DNA from: Pseudonocardia sp. MH-G8
GTDB taxonomy: Bacteria; Actinomycetota; Actinomycetes; Mycobacteriales; Pseudonocardiaceae
Reading direction: 5' to 3'
Assembly (NCBI RefSeq): GCF_002262885.1
Contig: NZ_NKYF01000012.1
Location: 1-64,000 of the forward strand
DNA length: 64,000 nucleotides
Positions 29,765 through 38,755 of this stretch are shown piece after piece. The translations under genes were made by a program, and so were the position numbers. Position 1 is the stretch's first letter; each line of letters opens with the position of its first letter. The notes under the pieces were generated by a model that did not search any database, was not told the DNA's origin, and saw nothing but the letters and a program-made list of their open reading frames with translations.

Positions 29765-30747
29765 TGATTGATCGGCGGCTCCGCGTGCTCCAGGCGATCG
29801 CGCGGCACGGAACCGTGACCGCCGCCGCGCAGGTGTGTCGGCTGACCCCGTCCGCGGTCTCGCACCAGGTCCAGGCCCTGGCCCGCGAGCTCGACGTCGC
29901 CCTGCTCGAACCCGCCGGCCGCGGGGTGCGGCTCACCCCCGCCGCGCGCACCCTGCTCGCCCACTCCGAGATCCTCACCGCGGCGTGGGAGCGCGCCCAG
30001 GCCGATCTCGACGTCCACCGCGCCGGCGACGTGGGCGGGACGCTGCGCTTCTGCGGCTTCTCCAGCGCCGCCGCGGCGGTGGTGCCCCGGGCGCTGGACC
30101 ACCTGCGCCGCGGGCACCCGGCGCTGCGCGTGCACCTGCGGGAGGTCGAGCCCGCGCGCGCGTTCGACCTGCTCGCCTCCGACGACACCGACATCGCGGT
30201 GGTGGTCGCGACACCGGACATCCCACCCGTGACCGACGCCGCCTTCGACCAGCACGCCCTGTACGACGAGCCCCTGGACGTGCTCGTGGGGCCCGATCAT
30301 CCCCTGGTCGGCGCCGCCGAGGTCGCCCTGAGCGACCTCGCGGCCGACCCGTGGATCTGCAGCGATCCCGGGCGCGCCTACCACCAGCTCGTCACCCTCG
30401 CGTGTGCGAGCGCAGGCTTCGCCCCCGACATCGCCCACTACGCCGACGAGTGGGACACCGGCGCCGCGCTGGTGGCCCGCGGGTTCGGCGTGGCCATGGT
30501 CCCCCGCCTGGCCGACCTCCCCGCCAGGCACGACACGCGACGCATCGCGATCAGCACGCCGCCGGTGCCGATCCGGCACGTGATCACCGCCGTCCGCGCG
30601 GGCTCGCAGGGCAGGCCCACCATCGCCGCCGGACTCGAGGCACTGCGCCACGTCACCGCCGTGGCCCCGTTGGGGCTCGACCCCGCCGGCTCGGAGGTCC
30701 TCAGCTCCCGAGCCCGGGGAGCGCACGACGATCCAGCCACGCGGTGA
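29764..30747 (+). CDS. LysR-family transcriptional regulator (Rieske/oxidase locus)
   Basis: A 327-residue regulator with N-terminal winged helix (about 1-60, LRVLQAIARHGTVTAAAQVCRLTPSAVSHQVQALARELDVALLEP) and a periplasmic-binding-like effector domain (about 90-300). The ATG at 29764 overlaps a perfect palindrome and has no clear ribosome site, so the mRNA may be nearly leaderless. The 3' end overlaps the convergent aminopeptidase gene by 47 bases. It is divergent from the sarcosine oxidase and Rieske genes and probably activates them. Confidence 0.9.
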   Translation: MIDRRLRVLQAIARHGTVTAAAQVCRLTPSAVSHQVQALARELDVALLEPAGRGVRLTPAARTLLAHSEILTAAWERAQADLDVHRAGDVGGTLRFCGFSSAAAAVVPRALDHLRRGHPALRVHLREVEPARAFDLLASDDTDIAVVVATPDIPPVTDAAFDQHALYDEPLDVLVGPDHPLVGAAEVALSDLAADPWICSDPGRAYHQLVTLACASAGFAPDIAHYADEWDTGAALVARGFGVAMVPRLADLPARHDTRRIAISTPPVPIRHVITAVRAGSQGRPTIAAGLEALRHVTAVAPLGLDPAGSEVLSSRARGAHDDPATR

Positions 30748-32020
30748 AGAACGCCGAGAGGTCCGTGCCGGCGTGCCGCCCGGCGAGCTCGACGAACTGC
30801 GCGGTGGTCACCGTCGCGTGCCGGTGCCGCGCCGTCCACTCCCGCAGCAGCGCGAAGAAGGGCTCGTCGCCGATCCGGCCGCGCAGCGCGTGCAGCACCA
30901 GCGCGCCCCGCTTGTAGATCCGCTCGTCGAACATCCGCGCCGGGCCGGGGTCGGCCAGGACGAGGTCGGCCGGCTGCGCAGCCACCCGCGCGTGCCACTC
31001 CCGGGCGTGCGCCGCGGCGGCGCGGCCGCCGGAGGACTCCGACCAGAGCCACTCCGCGTACGTCGCGAAGCCCTCGTTGAGCCAGATGTGGCGCCAGTCG
31101 GCGATCGTGAGGCTGTTGCCGAACCACTGGTGCGCCAGCTCGTGCACCACGAGCCGCTCGTGGGTGCGCCGCCCGTCGAGGTGGTTCGATCCGAAGATCG
31201 ACATGCCCTGGGCCTCGATCGGGTCATCGAGCTCGTCGTCGGTGACGACGAGCTGGTAGTCGGCGAACGGGTAGGGGCCGAAGAAGCCCTCCAGCGCGGT
31301 CATGATGGCGGGGTGCCGGCCGAGGTCGCGTGCGGCGTTGCGGCGCAGCCGGGCCGGGATCACCGCCACCTGGGGCACCGGGCCCTCGGCGAGCACGACC
31401 TCCTCGTAGCGGCCGATCTGCACGCTGACCAGGTACGACGGGGTGGGCTCCGCCCGCTCGTACACCCACGTCCGCGTGCCCGCCGAGCGGCGCCGCGCGG
31501 AGAGCACACCGGTGGCCGCCACCGTGTACGGCGCGGCGGTGGTCACGGTGATGCGGTAGGTGGCCTTGTCCGAGGGGTGGTCGTTGCACGGGAACCAGGA
31601 CGGCGCGCCCACGGGCTGGCTCGCGACGAGCGCGCCGTCGGTCAGCTCGTCCCAGCCGACGTCGCCCCATCGGCTGGCGACCGGTGCGGGGTTGCCGACG
31701 TAGCGCACCTCGACGGTGAACCGGCCCGCGACGGGGCGGTCCGGCGTGATGTGCAGCTTGCCTGCGCGGTGGCGGAACTTCGCCGCCTCGCCGTCGACGA
31801 GCACCCGCGGCACGCGGAACGCCTCGAGGTCGAGGCTGAACCGGGAGAGCGGCGCGTCGGCCACGGCGGTGAGCACCGCCCGCCCGGTGAGCCGGTTGGC
31901 CGCGACCTTGTAGTCGATGTCCAACTCGTAGTGCGCGACCCGGTACCCGCCGTTGCCGTGGGTGGGCAGGTACGGATCGTCCGACCGGGCTGCGCCGGCC
32001 GTCGGCTTGCTCAGCCCCAC
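30701..32020 (-). CDS. M1-family zinc aminopeptidase
   Basis: A 439-residue metallopeptidase, shorter than classical aminopeptidase N because the long C-terminal helical domain is absent. The zinc motif HELAHQWFG sits at about residues 293-301 with the third ligand Glu316 in LNEGFATY. The substrate-binding GAMEN loop is replaced by EAQGMSIF. No signal peptide is visible. The GTG at 32020 overlaps the stop region of the Pls/PosA synthetase by ten bases, so they are co-translated. In streptomycetes that make epsilon-polylysine, zinc aminopeptidases degrade the polymer; a trimming or self-protection role here is inference. Confidence 0.9.
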   Translation of the reverse strand: MGLSKPTAGAARSDDPYLPTHGNGGYRVAHYELDIDYKVAANRLTGRAVLTAVADAPLSRFSLDLEAFRVPRVLVDGEAAKFRHRAGKLHITPDRPVAGRFTVEVRYVGNPAPVASRWGDVGWDELTDGALVASQPVGAPSWFPCNDHPSDKATYRITVTTAAPYTVAATGVLSARRRSAGTRTWVYERAEPTPSYLVSVQIGRYEEVVLAEGPVPQVAVIPARLRRNAARDLGRHPAIMTALEGFFGPYPFADYQLVVTDDELDDPIEAQGMSIFGSNHLDGRRTHERLVVHELAHQWFGNSLTIADWRHIWLNEGFATYAEWLWSESSGGRAAAAHAREWHARVAAQPADLVLADPGPARMFDERIYKRGALVLHALRGRIGDEPFFALLREWTARHRHATVTTAQFVELAGRHAGTDLSAFFTAWLDRRALPGLGS

Positions 32021-35000
32021 GAGGTGATCGGGTTGCCCAGCCAGCGGGTCGCGGCCGGGACGGTGTCGCCGCGCGTGACCAGCGAGCCCGGTCCGACGGT
32101 CGTCCCCACGCCGATGCCCGCGCCCGGGAGGATGATCCCGTTGGGCCCGAGCGTCGCGCCCGCGTCGATGCGCACCTCGTCCATGCTCATGATCCGATCA
32201 TGGAACAGGTGGGTCTGCACGACGCAGCCCCGGTTGACGGTGGCGCCGTCGCCCAGGTGCACGAGGTCGGACTCGGGCAGCCAGTAGGTCTCCAGCCACA
32301 CGCCGCGCCCGATGCGAGCGCCCATCGTCTCCAGCCACGCCGTGAGCACCGGGGTGCCGCTCGCCGGCCCGACCAGCCACGGCACGGCCAGCACCTCGAC
32401 GAACGTGTCGGCCAGCTCGTTGCGCCACACGAACGAGCTCCACAGCGGGTGCTCCACCGGTCGGAACCGGCCCACGAGCAGCCACTTCGCCGCCGTGGTC
32501 ACGCCGGCGGCCGTGATGCCGGCACCGAGCAGCAGCGGGCCCGCGAGCACCGCGGCCACCAGGAACCCGCTGGTGGCGTGGATCGCCACCAACTGCCCGA
32601 CGACGAGCACGGCGAGGGCCGCGGAGCACATCACCGGCACCACCCGGCACAGCTCGATCAGCCCACGCGCGATCTTGAGCCGGCGCGGCGGGTGGAACGT
32701 GCGGCTGGTGTCGCCCTGCTCGACCGCCCGGCGCAGCGGCATCGGCGGCAGGCCGAGCCAGGACGAGCCCTTCTTCGCCTTGCGCGGTGTCGCCGAGAGC
32801 ACGCCGACGAGCCCGCGGTTGGGTACCGACCGGCCCGGAGCAGTCATCCCGGAGTTGCCCAGGAACGCCTGCTTGCCGACGCGCGAGGGCGCCACGTGCA
32901 TCCAGCCGCCGGAGAGCTCGTAGGTGCCGACCATGGTGTCGTCGGCGAGGAACGCGCCGTCCGCCACCGTGGTCATCTTCGGCAGCGCGATCACCGTCGA
33001 CGCCTCCACGTCGCGGCCGACCTCCGCGCCGAGCAGCCGCAGCCACGCGGCGGTGAACCGGCTGGAGTACAGCGGGAACAGGCCCGTGCGGGCCATGCCC
33101 ATCAGGCGCTCGGTGCTCCAGACCTGCCAGCCGGCGCGGCTGTGCACCGGGTGGAAACCCTCGGCCATGTTGATGCCGAGCAGGCGCACCCCGGCCACGA
33201 CGAGCGCCGCGTACGTCAGCAGGTACGCCACCGTCGCGGGGGCCACCACGAGCAGCGCCCCGGTCGTCGCCTCGGCGGGGGACGCCGCGCCGACGACCCC
33301 GGCCGCGAGGATGGCGAGGGCCGGCAGCGCCGCCGCGGCGGGAACGAGCCCGAGCGCCATCGACGTCACGCCGTAGGCCAGCGCCCACGAGCGCGAGTGC
33401 GCCGGGCGGGTCGACGGCCAGCGCACGTCGCTCTTGCCGGTGCGCCCCGCGGGCGAGCCCGCCCAGCGCTGGCCCGCGGGCACGGCGCCGCTCACGGTCG
33501 ACCCTGCGGCGATCTCGGCGCCCTTGCCGATCCGCGCGCCCGGAAGCAGGGTGCTGCGGGAGCCGATGGTGGCGTCGGCGCCGATGCGGATCTTGCCGAT
33601 GTGCACGACGTCACCGTCGACCCAGTAGCCGCCGAGGTCCACCTCCGGCTCCACGGCTGCGCCGCGCCCCAACTTCAGCATTCCCGTCACGGGAGGGGCG
33701 GAGTGCAGGTCCACGTCCTTGCCGATCTTCGCCCCGAGTGCGCGTGCGTAGCGGCTGGTCCACGACGCGCCGGAGACGCCGGTGGCGCCGGACAGCTCGG
33801 CGAGGCGGGTGGCCGCCCACAGCCGCACGTGCACCGAGCCACCGCGCGGGTGGCTGCCGGCACGCACACCGCGCAGCAGCAGCCGGGCGCCACCCGCGGC
33901 GATCCCGATCCGCCCGGCCGGGCTGAACAGCACGAGCCAGGCCACTGCGAGCGACCACCACGGGACGGTGGGCGCCCAGGGAACCGCGATGGCGGCGACC
34001 GTCGAGAGCGCGGCGGCGATGCTCGCCCAGCGCAACCCGACCAGCGCCAGCATCGGCACCATGAGCAGCGCCTGCGCGAGTGCCGCCCGCCGCGGGATCG
34101 GAGCGACGTGGCGCCGCGTGGTGCTGGTCGCGCTCAGCGCGTCCAGCCGGGCCGCGAGGGACCCCAGTTTCGGGTGCAGGTACAGGTCGTTGACCGACAC
34201 CTGGGGGTGCCGGGTACGGATGCGTGCCACCAGCTGCGCCGCGGTGAGGCTGCCGCCGCCGTGGGTGAAGAAGTCGGCCTTCGGGTCGGCCACCGCCACG
34301 CCGAGGATCTCCGACCAGCCCTGCGCCAACCAGCCCTCGGTGGGGGTCAGCAGGCCGGCGGCGACCGGGTCGGCCCCGCTCGCCGCCGGGAGCGGCCACG
34401 GCAGCGCGTTCCGGTCGACCTTGCCCGACGTGCGCGTCGGCAGGTCGTCGAGCACCGCGAGCAGCGGCACGAGCGCGGCGGGGAGCCGCTCGCGCAGGGC
34501 GAGCGCCGCGGCGTCGGTGTCCAGCTCGCCGTCGGGCACCACGTACCCCACCAGCACCTGGTTGCCGGCCCGGGTGCGGCGCACGGCCGCCGCCGCGCCG
34601 CGGACGCCGGGCAGCGTGAGCAGCGCGGCGTCGACCTCGCCCAGCTCGATGCGCCGCCCGCCGAGCTTGACCTGCTCGTCGCCACGCCCGAGGAACACCA
34701 GGCCGGCCTCGTCGGCGCGGACGACGTCGCCGCTGCGGTAGGCGCGCTCCCAGCCCAGCGAGGGCAGCGGCGCGAACTTCGCGGCGTCCTTCTCGGTGTC
34801 GAGGTAGCGGGCGAGCCCGACCCCGCCGATCACCAGCTCGCCGCTCTCTCCCATCGCGACCGGCTCTCCCGCACCGTCGACCACGGCGAGAGCCCAGCCG
34901 TCGAGCGGCAGCCCGATCCGCACCGGTCCGTCGCCGGTGAGCTGTGCGGCGCACGCGACGACGGTGGCCTCGGTGGGCCCGTAGGTGTTCCACACCTCGC

Positions 35001-35928
35001 GACCCTCGACGGCCACCCGCTCGGCCAGCTCGGGCGGGCACGCCTCCCCGCCGAAGATCAGCAGGCGCACGTCCTCCAGCGCCTCCGGGGGCCAGAGCGC
35101 GGCGAGCGTCGGGACGGTGGAGACGATTGTGATCCGCTGCACCTGGAGCCACGGCCCGAGGTCGACCCCCGTGCGCACCAGCGCCCGGGGCGCCGGGACC
35201 AGGCAGGCGCCGTACCGCCACGCGAGCCACATCTCCTCGCACGAAGCGTCGAACGCGACCGACAACCCGGCCAGCACGCGGTCACCGGGGCCGATCGGTT
35301 CGTCGGCGAGGAACAGGCGGGCCTCGGCGTCGACGAACGCCGCGGCGGAGCCGTGGCTGACCGCGACACCCTTCGGGGTGCCCGTCGAACCGGAGGTGAA
35401 GATGATCCACGCGTCGTCTCCGGGGCCGGGGGTGCCCGGCGTGCCGATCGGGGCCGCGTGCGTCGCCATCGACCCGTTGTCGCCGAGGACGACGCACACC
35501 CCGGCCTCGCCGAACACCTGCTCGGCCCGTTCGTCGGGATCGTCCGCGTCGACGGGGACGTACGCGGCGCCCGCGGCGAGGATGCCCAGGATCGCGACGT
35601 ACAGCTCGGCGGTGCCGGAGGAGATCCGGACACCGACGCGGTCACCGACCCCGACACCGGCGTCGGCGAGGCGCCGCCGGACCACGTCGATCTCCTCGGC
35701 GAGCCTGCGGTAGCTGAGCACCGTGCCGCCGGCGTCGACCGCGGCCTCGTTGGGGTGCTTCGCGGCGGTCTCGGCGAGCACGTCGAGCAGCGTGCGCCGC
35801 GACGGTGCGGGTACGGCGGGGTAGAGCGCGGGAGTGCTGGGCAGTGCGAGTGTCACCGGGCACCGGCCGGGGTGGGCTCGGTCCGGGCACGAGGACGGCA
35901 GCGTGCAGCGCGCGAGCGCATGTCTCAC
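32011..35928 (-). CDS. Pls/PosA-family non-ribosomal peptide synthetase (membrane poly-amino-acid synthetase type)
   Basis: A 1305-residue single-module synthetase. The adenylation domain (about 45-535) shows IIFTSGSTGTPKGVAVSH, NTYGPTEATV, YRSGDVV and a lysine-containing RTSGKVDRNALPW. The carrier domain attachment Ser is about residue 560 in FFTHGGGSL. The rest lacks condensation and thioesterase domains and instead has several transmembrane helices alternating with left-handed hexapeptide-repeat segments (IGADATIGSRSTLLPGARIG, VRIDAGATLGPNGIILPGAGIG). This layout is that of epsilon-poly-lysine synthetase and relatives. The pocket motif FDASCEEMW carries an acidic residue compatible with a cationic amino acid. 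GTG 35928 is used; GTG 35856 is an alternative. Confidence 0.9.
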   Translation of the reverse strand: MRHALARCTLPSSCPDRAHPGRCPVTLALPSTPALYPAVPAPSRRTLLDVLAETAAKHPNEAAVDAGGTVLSYRRLAEEIDVVRRRLADAGVGVGDRVGVRISSGTAELYVAILGILAAGAAYVPVDADDPDERAEQVFGEAGVCVVLGDNGSMATHAAPIGTPGTPGPGDDAWIIFTSGSTGTPKGVAVSHGSAAAFVDAEARLFLADEPIGPGDRVLAGLSVAFDASCEEMWLAWRYGACLVPAPRALVRTGVDLGPWLQVQRITIVSTVPTLAALWPPEALEDVRLLIFGGEACPPELAERVAVEGREVWNTYGPTEATVVACAAQLTGDGPVRIGLPLDGWALAVVDGAGEPVAMGESGELVIGGVGLARYLDTEKDAAKFAPLPSLGWERAYRSGDVVRADEAGLVFLGRGDEQVKLGGRRIELGEVDAALLTLPGVRGAAAAVRRTRAGNQVLVGYVVPDGELDTDAAALALRERLPAALVPLLAVLDDLPTRTSGKVDRNALPWPLPAASGADPVAAGLLTPTEGWLAQGWSEILGVAVADPKADFFTHGGGSLTAAQLVARIRTRHPQVSVNDLYLHPKLGSLAARLDALSATSTTRRHVAPIPRRAALAQALLMVPMLALVGLRWASIAAALSTVAAIAVPWAPTVPWWSLAVAWLVLFSPAGRIGIAAGGARLLLRGVRAGSHPRGGSVHVRLWAATRLAELSGATGVSGASWTSRYARALGAKIGKDVDLHSAPPVTGMLKLGRGAAVEPEVDLGGYWVDGDVVHIGKIRIGADATIGSRSTLLPGARIGKGAEIAAGSTVSGAVPAGQRWAGSPAGRTGKSDVRWPSTRPAHSRSWALAYGVTSMALGLVPAAAALPALAILAAGVVGAASPAEATTGALLVVAPATVAYLLTYAALVVAGVRLLGINMAEGFHPVHSRAGWQVWSTERLMGMARTGLFPLYSSRFTAAWLRLLGAEVGRDVEASTVIALPKMTTVADGAFLADDTMVGTYELSGGWMHVAPSRVGKQAFLGNSGMTAPGRSVPNRGLVGVLSATPRKAKKGSSWLGLPPMPLRRAVEQGDTSRTFHPPRRLKIARGLIELCRVVPVMCSAALAVLVVGQLVAIHATSGFLVAAVLAGPLLLGAGITAAGVTTAAKWLLVGRFRPVEHPLWSSFVWRNELADTFVEVLAVPWLVGPASGTPVLTAWLETMGARIGRGVWLETYWLPESDLVHLGDGATVNRGCVVQTHLFHDRIMSMDEVRIDAGATLGPNGIILPGAGIGVGTTVGPGSLVTRGDTVPAATRWLGNPITSWG

Positions 35929-36182
35929 CTTCCGGGGTGAACGTGCTGTGTCGACAGCCGGGTCGAGGCTGGATGCGGCACAGGCGGCACCACCCGGGGC
36001 ACAGCGATCTCGGTACCCAGACTAACGGTAGGTGTTCCGGCGGTCGCGCAGACGTGGGTGAGTTCACGGGGGAGCGCCCACCTGACGATCGGCTTGCGGA
36101 ACGTGCGGCTGACCGGCCGGAGCCCCCCGGCGGGCGCGGGATCGGCCAGGATCTTCAGTGGGACACGGCGATCGGAGGAGCG

Positions 36183-36392
36183 ATGCAGGTACTGCCAGGT
36201 GCCGGGCGCCGGGACGCGGTCGCCCGCAGGCTGGCCGCCGAGTTCGACGGCGTCCTCCCGTGTGTCATCGTGGAGGCCGAGGTCGCGGCTGCGGAGGCGG
36301 AGTTGCGCGGCCAGGTCCCGCCCGGATCGCTCGACGAGTTGCTCCACCACCTGGCCGGGTACCGGCTGCGGCAGCGTGCGGGTGCCCACTGA
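36183..36392 (+). CDS. Small helical protein upstream of a two-component system
   Basis: A 69-residue protein too small to be obvious but with a perfect GGAGGAG site six bases from its ATG. It is predicted all-helical (DAVARRLAAEFDGVLPCVIVEAEVAAAEAELRG and SLDELLHHLAGYRLRQRA) and resembles actinobacterial three-helix-bundle dimerisation proteins. It ends 24 bases before the response regulator, so it may be co-expressed with it. No catalytic residues are seen. Confidence 0.65.
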   Translation: MQVLPGAGRRDAVARRLAAEFDGVLPCVIVEAEVAAAEAELRGQVPPGSLDELLHHLAGYRLRQRAGAH

Positions 36393-36416
36393 CGACCCGC
36401 GGGGCGAGGAGGATGC

Positions 36417-37094
36417 GTGCAGGCTCGGCTGCTGCTGGTGGAGGACGACGAGCGGATCCGCCAGGCCCTCGGGCTCGCGCTCGCGGACGAGGGCTGCGAC
36501 GTGGTGGAGGCGGCGTCCGGGGAGCAGGCGCTGGCGCTCCTCGACACCACCACGGTGGACGTCGTCCTGCTCGACCTCATGCTGCCGGGGGTGGACGGCC
36601 TCGAGGTGTGCCGAACCCTGCGCGCCCGCGGTGACCTCCCGATCATCATCGTCTCGGCGAGGACGGACTCGGCCGATGTGATCGACGGGCTCGAGGCGGG
36701 CGCGGACGACTACGTCACGAAGCCCCTGGTGGCGAGCGAGCTCTCGGCGCGCATCCGGGCGCTCCTGCGCAGGCGCCACAGCACCGGGGAACCACGGTTC
36801 TCGTTGCGCATCGGCGACGTCGAGATCCTCCCTGACGAGGACGTGGTGCGCCGGGCCGGCGAGGAGGTCCACCTCACCCGCACCGAGTTCCGGCTGCTCG
36901 CCGAGCTCGCCGCCGCGGCAGGCCGCGTCGTCAGCCGGGAGGAGCTGCTCAAGCGGGTGTGGGGTTACGACTACTTCGGCGACACCCGGCTCCTCGACGT
37001 CCACATCCGGCGGTTGCGCCGCAAGATCGAGCATGATCCCGACGACCCGGAGCGCGTGCTCACCGTGCGCGGGCGCGGTTACAAGGCCGGCTGA
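36417..37094 (+). CDS. OmpR/PhoB-family response regulator
   Basis: A 225-residue regulator. The receiver domain (1-120) has the acidic pair Asp10/Asp11, the phosphorylation site Asp53 in LLDLMLPGVDG and the conserved Lys in DYVTKPL. The C-terminal winged helix (about 130-225) includes LTRTEFRLLAELAAAAGRVVSREELLKRVWG and LDVHIRRLRRKIE. The GTG at 36417 has AGGAGG. The histidine kinase gene follows within 20 bases, giving a canonical pair. Confidence 0.95.
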   Translation: MQARLLLVEDDERIRQALGLALADEGCDVVEAASGEQALALLDTTTVDVVLLDLMLPGVDGLEVCRTLRARGDLPIIIVSARTDSADVIDGLEAGADDYVTKPLVASELSARIRALLRRRHSTGEPRFSLRIGDVEILPDEDVVRRAGEEVHLTRTEFRLLAELAAAAGRVVSREELLKRVWGYDYFGDTRLLDVHIRRLRRKIEHDPDDPERVLTVRGRGYKAG

Positions 37095-37110
37095 GCCCCG
37101 CGTGCCGATC

Positions 37111-38469
37111 ATGCGGCTCACGCTGCGCTGGCGGATAGGTACGGCCTTCGGCCTGGCGTGGCTCCTGCTCACCGGCGTGCTCGCCGCGGCGACCTGGAAC
37201 CTGGCCGCGGGCTACATGCTGGGGCAGCGCGAGATGAGCGCGGTGCGCCAGGCCGAGGTCAACATCCGCCTCGTCGACGACTCGCTGCGGTCCGGCGCGG
37301 AAGGGCTCGACGAACTGCTCACCGGCCTGACCTCCGACTCCGATTCCACCGTGTTCCTCTCCAGGCCGCAGGGGTGGATCACCAGCGGTCGGCGGGTCGA
37401 CCCCGCGTCCCTGCCCGACCCCCTGCTGGCGCTCGCGCGCAGCGGGGTGCCGGACACCCGGCGCCTCACCGTGGAGCACATCCCGGTGATCGCCGTGGCC
37501 CTCCCGGCAGGCAGCGGGCCCGACGTCTTCGTGGAGCTCTTCCCGCTGGTGGAGCTGGAGCGGACGCTGCGGTTCCTCGGCATCGTCCTCGTCTGCGGGG
37601 TCGCGGGGGGTGGACTGCTGGGGTTCGCGCTCGGCGCGTGGGCGAGCAAGCGGGCGTTGCGTCCCCTGACCGAGCTCACGGGCGCCGCGTCCCGGATGGC
37701 GAGCGGCGACCTGCGGACCAGGCTCCCGGAACACACCGACCGGGACCTCGCGGCGCTGGCGTCGGCGTTCAACGACACCGCGGAGGCGCTGGAGGCGCGG
37801 GTGCTGCGGGATGCGCGGTTCGCCGGCGACGTGAGCCACGAGCTGCGCTCCCCGCTCACGACGATGGCGAACGCGGCCGCCGTGCTGCGGCGCCGTCGCA
37901 GCGAGCTCGCCGGGACGGCGGGCCGGGCACTGGACCTGCTGCTGTCGGAGGTGGACCGGTTCGAGCGGATGGTCGTGGACCTGCTCGAGATCTCGCGTGA
38001 CGACCAGGACTCCGACGACCCGTCCGGTGAGGTCGTGAACCTGGGCGAGCTGCTGCGCAACGTTCTCGACGTGCGGGCGCAGGCGCCCCCGGTGGTCGAG
38101 ATCGAGGACCGGCCGCTACTGGTGCAGGGCGACCGCCGCAGGCTCGACCGGATCGTCGCCAACCTGCTCGACAACGCCGACCGGTACGCCGGAGGGGCGG
38201 TACGGGTGGCGGTGCGCCGGCGCGACGGTCGTGCTCGCCTCGAGGTCGACGACGCCGGACCGGGTGTGCCCGAGGAGTTGCGGGAGCGGGTGTTCGAGCG
38301 CTTCGCCCGCGGCGTCCAGGCGGGGCAGCGGGGCCCGGGCGGGGGGAGCGGGCTCGGGCTCGCCCTGGTCGCGCAGCACGTCCGTCACCATCGCGGCGCG
38401 GTCTGGATCGAGGACCGCCCCGCGGGCGGAGCACGCTTCGTGGTGGAACTCCCGGAGGCCGACCACTGA
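37111..38469 (+). CDS. Sensor histidine kinase
   Basis: A 452-residue membrane kinase. Two transmembrane helices (about 10-32 and 152-175) flank an extracellular sensor of about 115 residues; HAMP follows (SKRALRPLTELTGAASRMASGDL); phospho-acceptor His243 is in DVSHELRSPLTT; the ATPase domain shows NLLDNADRYA, DDAGPGVP and GSGLGLALV. ATG 37111 is used; an in-frame GTG at 37102 is equally possible since neither has a clear ribosome site. The stimulus is unknown; the AlgG-like lipoprotein downstream is a candidate target because cell-envelope stress systems often sit beside such genes. Confidence 0.93.
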   Translation: MRLTLRWRIGTAFGLAWLLLTGVLAAATWNLAAGYMLGQREMSAVRQAEVNIRLVDDSLRSGAEGLDELLTGLTSDSDSTVFLSRPQGWITSGRRVDPASLPDPLLALARSGVPDTRRLTVEHIPVIAVALPAGSGPDVFVELFPLVELERTLRFLGIVLVCGVAGGGLLGFALGAWASKRALRPLTELTGAASRMASGDLRTRLPEHTDRDLAALASAFNDTAEALEARVLRDARFAGDVSHELRSPLTTMANAAAVLRRRRSELAGTAGRALDLLLSEVDRFERMVVDLLEISRDDQDSDDPSGEVVNLGELLRNVLDVRAQAPPVVEIEDRPLLVQGDRRRLDRIVANLLDNADRYAGGAVRVAVRRRDGRARLEVDDAGPGVPEELRERVFERFARGVQAGQRGPGGGSGLGLALVAQHVRHHRGAVWIEDRPAGGARFVVELPEADH

Positions 38470-38755
38470 GCGTCGGCCCCACGTTCGGGTGGCGCCTTTC
38501 GTCAGCTGATCGTCAGGTTTGCGAGACCGGCTGCCGGGAGCTGCGAACTGCCTCTCCCGGGGGCGTCCGAATCCCCCGTCCTGCCTGGTCAGGCGGTGGA
38601 TGTCGGTATCGAGTGCCGGTGTTCGCAGGCGTCCCCTCGGCGGGATCGGCCGTCGTTAGGGTGCTGGTCGGCGGACGGCGTGGGAAGCAGTTCGGGAATG
38701 ACCACGAGCGTCCGTCGTGTCGTGATTCTGCGAGAAACCGGGGTTCGCACCTTCC

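Noticed and set aside
32200..35940. A 1246-residue forward frame opposite the Pls/PosA synthetase
   Set aside because: Low-complexity Arg/Gly/His composition with no motif; the reverse-strand synthetase has full A and T domain motifs.
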